The notes under the pieces: model-generated
Seen by the model: only the letters and a program-made list of their open reading frames with translations
Database searches by the model: none
What the model was told of the DNA's origin: nothing
NCBI GenBank assembly: GCA_964441145.1
Contig: CAYTUB010000032.1
Location: 1-31,520 of the forward strand
Source of the DNA: SHLQ01 sp964441145
GTDB lineage: Bacteria; Actinomycetota; Acidimicrobiia; Acidimicrobiales; SHLQ01
Reading direction: 5' to 3'
Length of the DNA: 31,520 bases
Shown: piece by piece, positions 6,663 to 14,705 of the stretch
Position numbering within the stretch: position 1 is the stretch's first letter
Layout: every line of letters begins with the position of its first letter
Made by a program: the position numbers and the translations under genes

Positions 6663-7694
6663 GCCGACGATGCCTTTGGCTACTAGTGCTTCGGCGATTT
6701 GAATGGTGTTCAGTGCGGCGCCCTTGCGGAGGTTGTCGCCGGAGATGAACATCGACAGCCCGTTTTCGAATACTTCGTCGGGGCGGATGCGTCCGACGAT
6801 CGAGGGATCGATGCCTGCTGAATCGAGCGATGTGGGTAGCTCATCGAGCAACACTCCGTCGGCGTCAGCCAGGATCTCGCGAGCCCTGTCGGCGCTAATT
6901 GGACGAGCGAACGATGCGGTTACCGCAAGTGAGTGCCCCGTGAACACGGGAACTCGTACGCAGGTTCCGGCCACTTTGAGATCCGGTAGTTCGAGGATCT
7001 TGCGGCTCTCGTTGCGAAGCTTCTTTTCTTCGTCGGTCTCTTCGAGGCCGTCGTCGACAATCGCCCCGCACATGGGGACAGCGTTGAATGCGATCGTGGA
7101 CGCGAACTTCGACGGCTCGCCGAAATCGACGGACTGTCCGTCGTAGGTGAGGTCTGCGATCGCGTCTCCGCCTTTGCGGACCTGTTGCTCGAGCTCTTCA
7201 ACACCAGCCAGGCCGCCACCAGAAACAGCCTGGTACGTGCTGACAATCATGCGTTCTAAGCCTGCCTCATCATCGAGTGGCTTCAGCACGGGCATCGCAG
7301 CCATGGTCGTGCAGTTCGGGTTGGCGATGATGCCCACCGGGATGTCGTCGAGCGCGTGCGCGTTGACCTCGGGAACCACGAGCGGCACGTCGGGGTCCAT
7401 CCGGTACGCCGATGAGTTATCGATGACGATCGCTCCGTCAGCGACGACCTTGTCGGCGAGAGCTTTCGACGTGGCTCCACCAGCGGAGAAGATCACGATG
7501 TCGAGGCCGGTGTAGTCGGCAGTAGTTGCGTCTTCGACGGTGACGGTCTTGTCACCAAATTCGATTTCTTTGCCAGCGCTGCGAGCTGACGCGAAGAAGC
7601 GCAAAGTGTCGATCGGGAAATCCCGTTCGAGAAGCAGCGTGCGCATGACACCACCGACTTGGCCGGTGGCTCCGACTATTCCTACGTTGACCAT
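6660..7694 (-). CDS. asd: Aspartate-semialdehyde dehydrogenase
   Basis: A 344-residue cytosolic enzyme that reduces L-aspartyl-4-phosphate to aspartate semialdehyde with NADPH. This is the second step towards lysine, threonine, methionine and diaminopimelate. It has the N-terminal GATGQVGG nucleotide-binding loop (residues 8-15), FASARSAGK, IDNSSAYRMD (91-100) and the catalytic cysteine C128 in NPNCTT. YQAVSGGG and the later FTGHS complete the active-site motifs. Length and order match the family. TAGCCT stands 6 nt before the ATG, another leaderless-type start. lysC, the preceding pathway enzyme, is 10 kb away in this window rather than adjacent, unlike in mycobacteria. The stop codon overlaps the end of a 140-bp repeat copy. 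Confidence 0.96.
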   Translation of the reverse strand: MVNVGIVGATGQVGGVMRTLLLERDFPIDTLRFFASARSAGKEIEFGDKTVTVEDATTADYTGLDIVIFSAGGATSKALADKVVADGAIVIDNSSAYRMDPDVPLVVPEVNAHALDDIPVGIIANPNCTTMAAMPVLKPLDDEAGLERMIVSTYQAVSGGGLAGVEELEQQVRKGGDAIADLTYDGQSVDFGEPSKFASTIAFNAVPMCGAIVDDGLEETDEEKKLRNESRKILELPDLKVAGTCVRVPVFTGHSLAVTASFARPISADRAREILADADGVLLDELPTSLDSAGIDPSIVGRIRPDEVFENGLSMFISGDNLRKGAALNTIQIAEALVAKGIVG

Positions 7695-7700
7695 GCTTTT

Positions 7701-7706
7701 AGGCTA
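7701..7706 (-). promoter_or_regulatory. asd: -10 box for leaderless asd
   Basis: Minus-strand TAGCCT, then AAAAGC, then ATG (6-nt spacing). Confidence 0.45.
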
Positions 7707-7786
7707 GGAGGCGCGCGGAGAATTCGCGGTCTCCAAACTGTGTCGCAAAGGTCATTGCCCTCGTGAACTTCTTGAAAAGGCGACCT

Positions 7787-9379
7787 CTAGGTGCCGAGCG
7801 TGCGGCGACTACCGGTTGCCTCTCCAGTTCGAAGAAGCGATCGACCGAGCCGGTGAGCAATCACACAGTTGCGCCCCGCGGCCTTTGCCTCATACAACCC
7901 ATCGTCGGCCGCCCGGAGAACCTCGGCACTAGCTTTGGCCGGTCCAGCAGAAACCCCCACGCTTACCGACACCGATAAGTCAGGAGCGACCTCATCCCAT
8001 GGCGCAAACTCGATCATCTTCCGGAGACGCTCACCCAACGCATGGGCACCCACCAGGTCTCCCGCAACCGGAATGATGACGAACTCTTCGCCACCAAAGC
8101 GGGCAACAACGTCTTCCTCGCGACAGGATTCGGCCAGGATGGCACCGACGCGCCGGAGCACTTCATCACCAACGACGTGCGAGTACGTGTCGTTGACCGC
8201 TTTGAAGTGGTCGACATCGATCAGGATCAACGCGAGGTTCCCGACGCCAGCGGTACGTTGAGCCAAGCACGTGTCGAGCCAGCTGCGCGAGCCGACGCCA
8301 GTTAAGTCGTCTCGGCGGGTGCGTTCGGTGAGCGCGTCAGCCTCTTCGGCGAGCGCAAAGCTCGATTGCTCCGCCGCTGACCGAGAATCGACCTGGTTTA
8401 CGAGGGCACCGACGAAGCGCCGCTGTCGATCCTGCACGCTGTCTACAAGTGCATAGGCATCGTTCATTGCACGCTCGAAATCGCCCAATGCACGATGGGA
8501 ATCACTGCGAGCTCGGAGGAGCCGATGAAGCCGTGCTTCGTCAAAGGTGAACGAGGGCTCGAGCGAATCGAACAATTCGATCGCCTCGCGGTGGCGGCCG
8601 GATTGTTGGGCGATGACGGCCGCAATGAGCCCAAGGAGAGGTTCGAGGTAGCCGTCGAATGGCTCCGTTGGGATCACGCCGATGATCTCCTGAGCGCCGT
8701 CAAAGTCACCCTCCAGTAGCGCACACTCGGCCATGATCCATCGACTGGTCACCTGGGCATAGAACGATCCCTGTGGATCGATGTTCGCAGCGATTGCCAA
8801 CGCCGCGTGGAGGTCCTTCTTTGCGCCCGTTGCAACACCGGCGCCGCGGTGCCACGCATGCTCGATCAAGCACTCGGCTGCCACCAATGAGTGAAACAGC
8901 TCGGGTCCATCGTTGACTACACCTTCGTAGGAATCGAGTGCGTAATCGGCATAGGTGAGCGCCATCTCAAAGGCGGTGAGTCGGCGGAAGACGTCTGCGA
9001 GATTTGCATAGGTAATCGGAGGAGGTTCGATACCAACTTCGCTCAGTTCGTCGACCAGTACGACCGCTCGAACGATGTGGTTTACGCAGTCATCGATCTG
9101 GCCCACTGTGAGATACAACGACGACAGGTAAGTCGTAGAGGCTGTGAGCATTGCGTATTCGCCGGACAGCTCCAGGAGGCCGGTGGCTTCGATGAGATCA
9201 GCCAAGCTCTCGGAGCTACTTTTTGCGATCGCCCGAGCGAGAAGCAATCGACCGCGCTCGGCGGGAGCAACCGCATCGGTCAGTTCGGCATCAAGTTGCG
9301 AGATGAACTCGTCAGAGCTGGAGCGCGCAAACGAGGTCATCGCGCTCTCAACGAGCACCTCCGAAAGTGACGGCTCCAT
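7787..9379 (-). CDS. Diguanylate cyclase with N-terminal TPR-like helical region
   Basis: A 530-residue cytosolic protein. Residues about 15-345 are alpha-helical and Ala/Leu/Glu-rich with TPR-like periodicity (for example YANLADVFRRLTAFEMALTYADYAL), probably a protein-interaction or sensing region. Residues 357-515 are a GGDEF domain: DDLTG at 357, LILIDVDHFKAVND, and the catalytic GGEEF at 429-433. An RxxD inhibitory site (R420-E-E-D423) sits five residues before it. Active-site and product-inhibition residues are intact, so it should make cyclic di-GMP from two GTP. No membrane segment is seen. It lies 53 nt downstream of gcvP and may be read from the same transcript. GACAAT 6 nt before the ATG could also give it its own leaderless start. 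Confidence 0.92.
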   Translation of the reverse strand: MEPSLSEVLVESAMTSFARSSSDEFISQLDAELTDAVAPAERGRLLLARAIAKSSSESLADLIEATGLLELSGEYAMLTASTTYLSSLYLTVGQIDDCVNHIVRAVVLVDELSEVGIEPPPITYANLADVFRRLTAFEMALTYADYALDSYEGVVNDGPELFHSLVAAECLIEHAWHRGAGVATGAKKDLHAALAIAANIDPQGSFYAQVTSRWIMAECALLEGDFDGAQEIIGVIPTEPFDGYLEPLLGLIAAVIAQQSGRHREAIELFDSLEPSFTFDEARLHRLLRARSDSHRALGDFERAMNDAYALVDSVQDRQRRFVGALVNQVDSRSAAEQSSFALAEEADALTERTRRDDLTGVGSRSWLDTCLAQRTAGVGNLALILIDVDHFKAVNDTYSHVVGDEVLRRVGAILAESCREEDVVARFGGEEFVIIPVAGDLVGAHALGERLRKMIEFAPWDEVAPDLSVSVSVGVSAGPAKASAEVLRAADDGLYEAKAAGRNCVIAHRLGRSLLRTGEATGSRRTLGT

Positions 9380-9432
9380 CCACCAATTGTCGACAGCTCA
9401 CGACCGAAGCCTTAGCCGGTCAGAACTTCCGT

Positions 9433-12243
9433 CTAACAACCGCCATACGCGCTCATTGGAGGGCATGAGCACTGCAAGTTGCGGTCGCCAAAGGCGTTGT
9501 CTATCCGACCAACCGCTGGCCAGAACTTGTTTGCTCGAAGCCATGGTGCCGGGTACGCGGCTTGATCTCTCGTGTACGGGTGGGCCCACCTATCGGAAGT
9601 AACCGCTTCGACGGTGTGAGGTGCGTTCACCAGGACGTTGTTCTCCGGGTCCGCATCGCCGGTTTCGACGGCGCGGATCTCATCTCGAATCGAAATGAGT
9701 GCGTCGCAGAATCGATCCAGTTCCGCGATGGACTCACTCTCCGTCGGTTCGATCATGAGTGTGCCAGCAACCGGCCAGGACATCGTGGGAGCGTGAAAGC
9801 CGTAGTCGATGAGACGCTTGGCGATGTCCTCGGCGTCGGCGATGTCCTTGTAGGGACGAATATCGATGATGCATTCGTGTGCAACGCGACCCTTGCTACC
9901 GCGATACAGAACAGGGAAGTGTGGGTCGAGGCGCGCGGCGATGTAGTTGGCGTTCAGCACGGCGACGCGACTCGCATCGGCCAGGCCATCGGCACCCATC
10001 ATCGCGATGTAGGCGTAGCTGATCGTCAAGATTGACGCGCTCCCCCACGGTGCAGCGCTGACCATGCCCGAATCGGCATCGGTTGCCGGTGTCAGATCTG
10101 GAAGGTGCGGGACGAGATGCTCGGCGACACAAATTGGTCCAACTCCTGGGCCACCGCCGCCGTGGGGGATGCAGAAGGTTTTGTGCAGGTTGAGGTGACA
10201 CACGTCGGCTCCGTAGTCACCGGGTCGGCTCAAACCCACTTGCGCGTTGAGGTTCGCGCCATCGAGGTATACCTGGCCTCCGTACCGGTGCACGATGTCG
10301 CAAACCTGTTCGATCGATTCCTCGAAGACCCCATGGGTGGAGGGGTAGGTGATCATGAGAGCGCCGAGCGACGTCTCATGTTCCCGTGCCTTTGACTCCA
10401 AGTCTTCGACATCGACGCTTCCGTCGGAGTCGGTGGCAACCGGCACCACCGTCATGCCGGCCATGATCGCCGAGGCAGGATTGGTTCCGTGAGCCGATTG
10501 CGGGATCAGGCAGACCGTTCGGTCGGGGTCCCCGTTGGCGCGATGCCACGCTCGAATTGCCAAGAGGCCGGCGTACTCGCCTTGAGACCCGGCGTTGGGT
10601 TGGATCGATGTACCGGCAAATCCGGTGATCTCGGCAAGTTGGTCGCCTAACCGCTCGACGAGTTCGCGATAGCCATCTAGTTGTTCGGCTGGCGCAAACG
10701 GGTGGATCCGACCGAAGCCTTCCCAGGTAAGCGGAATCATCTCGGTCGTGGCATTGAGCTTCATCGTGCAACTGCCGAGAGGGATCATCGAGTGGGTCAG
10801 AGACAGGTCCTTGTTCCGCAACATTGTGATGTAGCGAAGCATTTCGGTCTCGGAGTGATGGCTGTTAAAGACCGGATGGGTCATGAACTGCGAACTTCTT
10901 TTCAAGCCATCGGGTATGGCATCCATACCCGATGCTGACGCGTCGCCGCCAACGAGCTCAATCAGTTGTGCAAGCCAGTCTTGGGTCACGACCTCATCGA
11001 AGGAGACCCCAACGCTTCCGTCGTCATATGTTCGGAGGTTGAAGCCCTGGTCATGGGCCCGCGAGACCAAGTCATCGAGACCTTCCCCTGCGGTCAACAC
11101 CACCGTGTCGAAGAACGCTGTCGAGGCGAGCGTGTACCCGCCTTGTTCCGCGGCAGCGGCAAAGCTGCGAGCCTGATCATGGACTCGCGAAGCAATCTCG
11201 GTGATTCCTTGCGGCCCGTGATAGACGCCGTACATGGAAGCCACGACAGCTAACAGCACTTGCGCCGTGCAGATGTTCGACGTTGCCGAATCTCGTCGGA
11301 TGTGCTGCTCGCGGGTCTGGAGAGCCATTCTCAACGCCGGGTTTCCGGCGCTGTCGACGGATACGGAAATGAGACGGCCAGGCAAGTTCCGAGCGTTGGC
11401 TTCGGCGGTAGCGAGAAACGCTGCGTGAGGTCCACCGCCGCCGAGCGGAACGCCAAATCGTTGCGACGACCCGACGGAGACATCGGCCCCCCACTCCCCA
11501 GGTGGTGTGAGCAAAGCGCAGGCCAGCAAGTCGGTCGCAGCGACTACGAAGGCTCCAGCCTCATGTGCCCGGCCTGCGAGCTCGGCCCAATCGTCTACGG
11601 ATCCGGTGGTATCGGGATATTGCACCAACACGCCGAAGGTGTCGTCATCAAAGCTGGCCGAGGCAACGTCGGTGATATCGAGGGTGATTCCGAGTGGCTC
11701 GGCACGCGTTGCTAGGACCGCCAAGGTTTGCGGATGACATTGTGAAGAGACAACGAAGCGAGACGCCGTCGACCCTCGGCCCTTCATTCGGCGCGCCATC
11801 GTCATTGCTTCGGCGGCAGCCGTTGCTTCGTCGAGCAGCGACGCATTGGCAATTTCGTGGCCGGTCAGATCAGCGACCATGGTCTGAAAGTTGAGAATGG
11901 CCTCGAGCCGTCCTTGAGCAATCTCCGATTGGTAAGGCGTGTAGGCCGTGTACCAACCCGGATCCTCAATGACGTTTCGCAAAATAACGCTCGGCGTAAC
12001 GGTGTCGTAGTACCCCTGCCCAATCAGTGATCGCATGACACGATTGCGACCGGCAAGCTCAGCGAGGTCAGCGAGTGCCTGCACCTCAGAGACTGCGTCG
12101 GGTAGGGCAAGCTCGCGATCGAACCGAATTGATTCGGGGATGGTCTGCTCGATTAGTTCGTTTAGGTCTGTCGCATCGATCGAGCGCAGCATCTTGTCGA
12201 CATCGGCGTTCCTTGGCCCGATGTGCCGATTCGCAAAAGTCAT
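9433..12243 (-). CDS. gcvP: Glycine dehydrogenase (decarboxylating), P-protein
   Basis: A 936-residue pyridoxal-phosphate enzyme, the P-protein of the glycine cleavage system. It decarboxylates glycine and passes the aminomethyl group to lipoyl-GcvH. It is the single-chain form with both halves fused: an N-terminal FANRHIGP, IGQGYYDTVTP and YTAYTPYQSEIAQGRLE half, then a catalytic half with SIQPNAGSQGEYAGL, SAHGTNPASA and the PLP lysine K688 in LNLHKTFCIPHGGGGPG. It ends with the typical GDRNLQCSCPP. It lies 58 nt after gcvT on the same strand, under the glycine riboswitch. gcvH is not between them and not elsewhere in the window. Confidence 0.97.
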   Translation of the reverse strand: MTFANRHIGPRNADVDKMLRSIDATDLNELIEQTIPESIRFDRELALPDAVSEVQALADLAELAGRNRVMRSLIGQGYYDTVTPSVILRNVIEDPGWYTAYTPYQSEIAQGRLEAILNFQTMVADLTGHEIANASLLDEATAAAEAMTMARRMKGRGSTASRFVVSSQCHPQTLAVLATRAEPLGITLDITDVASASFDDDTFGVLVQYPDTTGSVDDWAELAGRAHEAGAFVVAATDLLACALLTPPGEWGADVSVGSSQRFGVPLGGGGPHAAFLATAEANARNLPGRLISVSVDSAGNPALRMALQTREQHIRRDSATSNICTAQVLLAVVASMYGVYHGPQGITEIASRVHDQARSFAAAAEQGGYTLASTAFFDTVVLTAGEGLDDLVSRAHDQGFNLRTYDDGSVGVSFDEVVTQDWLAQLIELVGGDASASGMDAIPDGLKRSSQFMTHPVFNSHHSETEMLRYITMLRNKDLSLTHSMIPLGSCTMKLNATTEMIPLTWEGFGRIHPFAPAEQLDGYRELVERLGDQLAEITGFAGTSIQPNAGSQGEYAGLLAIRAWHRANGDPDRTVCLIPQSAHGTNPASAIMAGMTVVPVATDSDGSVDVEDLESKAREHETSLGALMITYPSTHGVFEESIEQVCDIVHRYGGQVYLDGANLNAQVGLSRPGDYGADVCHLNLHKTFCIPHGGGGPGVGPICVAEHLVPHLPDLTPATDADSGMVSAAPWGSASILTISYAYIAMMGADGLADASRVAVLNANYIAARLDPHFPVLYRGSKGRVAHECIIDIRPYKDIADAEDIAKRLIDYGFHAPTMSWPVAGTLMIEPTESESIAELDRFCDALISIRDEIRAVETGDADPENNVLVNAPHTVEAVTSDRWAHPYTRDQAAYPAPWLRANKFWPAVGRIDNAFGDRNLQCSCPPMSAYGGC

Positions 12244-12301
12244 AATTTCGTCTCAGTTTCTGTCTTCGTGTTCAGTTCTGTCGTGTGTGAAAGGGCGTGT
12301 T

Positions 12302-13447
12302 CTACGAGCGGCGGTAGAGCGGTCGTTTGGCAACCCGCGCGGCTTTTTGCTTGCCGCGAATGTCGACGGTCAAGGTGGTGTCCAACTCGCCGTGGCTACG
12401 GGGCAGGAAGACGTTCGCAGCAAAGACCTCCGCCGTTGGAGCGAGCATTCCCGAAACAACAGTCCCGAGTACATCCTCACCGTCGAGCACCTGGCTCTCT
12501 TCTCGGGGAACACCGCGTTCGCTCATGACGATTGTTTCGAGTCGTCGAGTAATTCCCGCATTGGCTTGTTGTCTCAGCGCCTTCTGTCCAATGAATGCAT
12601 CACCGTCCAAATCCACCGCCCAAGACAAGCGAGCCTCAAGCGGTGTGATTTCCTCGGAGAGTTCGTGACCATACAGCGGATAGCCAGGTTCGAATCGAAG
12701 ACTGTCCCGCGCCGACAAGCCAACGGCGCCCACCTCGATCTCCTGTTGTTGCCCGGTAGTCAAGAGCCCTTCCCATACATCGACTGCGCCGCCGCTATCG
12801 ATGTAGAGCTCCACTCCATCCTCGCCCGTGTAGCCGGTACGAGCCACCATCACCTCAGCTCCAAAGAGCGAGGTTTTGGTCACGGCGAATCGTTCCAGGT
12901 CCTGCACCGCCGCGGAGTCAGCGCACGCCATCGCCACTAGCTGCACGGCATTGGGACCTTGCACCGCGACCATCTCTAGATCACTCGAACGGTCGGTTAC
13001 CACGGAGTGGTCGCCTCCGCCATGACGGTCGATCCACTCGAGGTCACCGGCCCGATTGGCCGCGTTCACGACCACCAAGAAGTCATCGTTGGAAAGCCGG
13101 TACACGATTATGTCGTCGACAACCCCGCCGTCCTCGTTGCAAAGCAGGCCGTAGCGTGCCGTCCCAACGTCGATGGAACGAACCGGTGAAGACACAATTC
13201 GGTCAAGGGCGGCCGCCGCCTGGGAACCCCGCACCTGGAACTGACCCATGTGGTCGATATCGAAGAGCCCCACGGAGCGTCTCGTGAGATGGTGCTCATC
13301 GATGGCCCCGCTCGGATAGAAAACCGGGAGGCTCCAGCCAGCGAAATCCACCATCCTCCCGCCGGCATCTACATGCCACGCATGTAGGGCGGTTTGTTGC
13401 AGTGTGGTTTGCAGCTGTGTGCTTTGTGGCGGTGCGTCGTCGGACAT
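12302..13447 (-). CDS. gcvT: Aminomethyltransferase, glycine cleavage T-protein
   Basis: A 381-residue T-protein that moves the methylene unit from aminomethyl-GcvH to tetrahydrofolate and releases ammonia. Recognisable blocks are MVDFAGWSLPVFY near the start, VGLFDIDHMGQFQVRG, DIIVYRL, VVNAANRAGDLEWI, MVAVQGPNAV, ARTGYTGEDGVELY, GLSARDSLRFEPGYPLYGHEL and FIGQKAL. The ATG at 13445-13447 is chosen over an in-frame ATG at 13516. The upstream extension would be translated from riboswitch sequence and does not resemble the family, while an AGAGG lies just before 13447. The gene is first of a gcvT-gcvP unit. Confidence 0.96.
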   Translation of the reverse strand: MSDDAPPQSTQLQTTLQQTALHAWHVDAGGRMVDFAGWSLPVFYPSGAIDEHHLTRRSVGLFDIDHMGQFQVRGSQAAAALDRIVSSPVRSIDVGTARYGLLCNEDGGVVDDIIVYRLSNDDFLVVVNAANRAGDLEWIDRHGGGDHSVVTDRSSDLEMVAVQGPNAVQLVAMACADSAAVQDLERFAVTKTSLFGAEVMVARTGYTGEDGVELYIDSGGAVDVWEGLLTTGQQQEIEVGAVGLSARDSLRFEPGYPLYGHELSEEITPLEARLSWAVDLDGDAFIGQKALRQQANAGITRRLETIVMSERGVPREESQVLDGEDVLGTVVSGMLAPTAEVFAANVFLPRSHGELDTTLTVDIRGKQKAARVAKRPLYRRS

Positions 13448-13462
13448 GGAAGAGCCTCTTCC
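13448..13462 (-). promoter_or_regulatory. Ribosome-binding-site hairpin in front of gcvT
   Basis: GGAAGAGGCTCTTCC directly precedes the gcvT ATG. It is an almost perfect palindrome (arms GGAAGAG and CTCTTCC) that contains the AGAGG ribosome-binding site. Folding would hide the site, so this may be part of the riboswitch expression platform controlling translation. Inferred from pairing only. Confidence 0.5.
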
Positions 13463-13470
13463 CGGTGGTT

Positions 13471-13642
13471 CCTGTCGGGTGACCTGAGAGATTGAGCCCC
13501 ATCGGTGCAGCCACATGGCTGGCTTTCCAGGAAGTGCGACGCCGATGAGATCCCCTTTGCCTGAGAGTTTCCACGATCGATTCGGGCGAGCCGATCGTGT
13601 TGCACCTTCGGCGGTGATGGTTGCCCATCACGCTCTCTCTCT
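13471..13642 (-). ncRNA. Tandem glycine riboswitch (gcvT leader)
   Basis: On the minus strand the leader of gcvT shows both aptamers of the tandem glycine riboswitch. Aptamer 1 has GCCGAAGGTGCAA, a P3 stem around ACGATCGGCTC/GATCGT, and the closing ACTCTCAGGCAAAGGGGATC as overlapping conserved blocks. Aptamer 2 has GCACCGATGGGGCTCAAT followed by CTCTCAGGTCACCCGACAGG. The class is known to bind glycine cooperatively and to switch on glycine cleavage genes. Placement directly before gcvT-gcvP agrees. There is no clear U-tract terminator between the aptamers and the ATG, which points to translational control through the RBS hairpin. Confidence 0.93.
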
Positions 13643-13670
13643 TCGACACATCTTTTATTTTGTTTGCTTC

Positions 13671-13691
13671 AAATCTGAATCCTACAGATTT
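13671..13691. promoter_or_regulatory. Dyad upstream of the glycine riboswitch
   Basis: AAATCTG and CAGATTT form a perfect 7-bp inverted repeat with a 7-nt spacer, in an AT-rich stretch about 30 bp upstream of the riboswitch on its minus-strand side. It is probably in the gcv promoter. Which protein would bind is unknown. Confidence 0.3.
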
Positions 13692-13756
13692 TCGTCCGCG
13701 CAACACGGTACTCTTCGGGTTACGGATAAATTAAGGGTGGGATTTCGTGGAGCTCC

Positions 13757-13798
13757 GTAATGACAAAATTATTGTCTGTAATGACAAAATTGTTGTCT
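13757..13798. promoter_or_regulatory. Two tandem 21-bp operator-like palindromes
   Basis: Two 21-bp units (13757-13777 and 13778-13798) differ at one base. Each contains the dyad GACAA-N5-TTGTC (GACAAAATTATTGTC, then GACAAAATTGTTGTC). A spacing of exactly 21 bp, two helical turns, is what two regulator dimers on one DNA face would need. They lie about 90 bp before a TetR-family gene, so autoregulation is the simplest guess. The gcv promoter on the other side is also close. Confidence 0.55.
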
Positions 13799-13886
13799 GT
13801 TGTCTTCCGGCGGACTCGAACTGTCGATACAAGCAGTGCCAAGATGCGCTGTCCACTCATTGCGGCGGCGCAGTGGCTTTAGTCCA

Positions 13887-14654
13887 ATGAGCACTCAACG
13901 CCCCCGCGGTCGCCCGCCGAAATTTCCTCCTGAAGAGGTCCGTCGTCGTCTTCTTGACGCTGCGCGGGAATCCCTCAAGATCGCAGGCGTCGAGAGCGGC
14001 CTGGATGCCGTGACTCTCGACGGGGCGATCGTCGACGCCGACGTCCCGCGAGGTATGGCGTACAAGATCTGGCAGGACGATGACCAGACCCCCCAGGACG
14101 CCTTTCGCCGGTCGGTCGCGCTCGATTTGCTGTCGATACCGGCGACGGCGGGACTCCCCGCTACTCGATCGCTGGTCATGAAGTACTTTGACGAGCATCG
14201 AGACATCCTCGAGAACGGCACCTACGAAGACCGCAGAGTCTTGCTTCGCGACTGTATGAGGTTCATCGGCGGGTTCAATTACACCTCTCTGGCCGAAAGC
14301 GTCAATTGGAAGTTGTACGGGGCGCTGCGCACCGCTGCGATCACGCGCCCAAACGTCGACCCTGCGCTGATGGATGTGTTGCTCGCGGGAGAGAAGTATC
14401 TCCTCGAGGAGTATTGCAATCTGTATCAGGACGTCGCTTCGGCTTTTGGCCTTCGAGCTCGAGACGGCTTGACGCTCGAACAATTCGCAACCGCCGCGTA
14501 CGCGCTCAATGAGGGAATGGCGCAACGGGTGACCGATTCGCCTTCGCGCACCGGGATCATGTTGGAGGACGCCGACGGCACCCCCCAAGAGTGGACCCTG
14601 TTCGCCATCGCCTTCGAGGGAATCGTCGATCGCTTCTTCGAATTGATCGAGTAG
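13887..14654 (+). CDS. TetR-family transcriptional regulator
   Basis: A 255-residue regulator. It opens with a basic arm (RPRGRPPKFP), then a helix-turn-helix region (EEVRRRLLDAARESL, then VTLDGAIVDADVPRGMAYKIW) about residues 15-70 in TetR order. An all-helical ligand/dimerisation domain with no recognisable ligand signature follows. An upstream in-frame ATG at 13800 would add 29 residues that overlap the operator region. The ATG at 13887, just before the usual basic arm, is preferred. It has no clear Shine-Dalgarno. It stands alone on the plus strand between gcvT and a minus-strand gene that it converges on. The target is likely itself, through the two palindromes upstream. Confidence 0.8.
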   Translation: MSTQRPRGRPPKFPPEEVRRRLLDAARESLKIAGVESGLDAVTLDGAIVDADVPRGMAYKIWQDDDQTPQDAFRRSVALDLLSIPATAGLPATRSLVMKYFDEHRDILENGTYEDRRVLLRDCMRFIGGFNYTSLAESVNWKLYGALRTAAITRPNVDPALMDVLLAGEKYLLEEYCNLYQDVASAFGLRARDGLTLEQFATAAYALNEGMAQRVTDSPSRTGIMLEDADGTPQEWTLFAIAFEGIVDRFFELIE

Positions 14655-14705
14655 CAGCCAAACGTTCTTACCCTGTTCGTGGGCCTAGTGGGGTAGCTGC
14701 GCTCG

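Noticed and set aside
12035..12940. 301-codon plus-strand frame across the gcvP/gcvT junction
   Set aside because: It is antisense to two firmly identified genes with no family features.
13448..13516. Upstream ATG for gcvT at 13516
   Set aside because: The extra 23 codons lie in riboswitch sequence and do not match the T-protein family.
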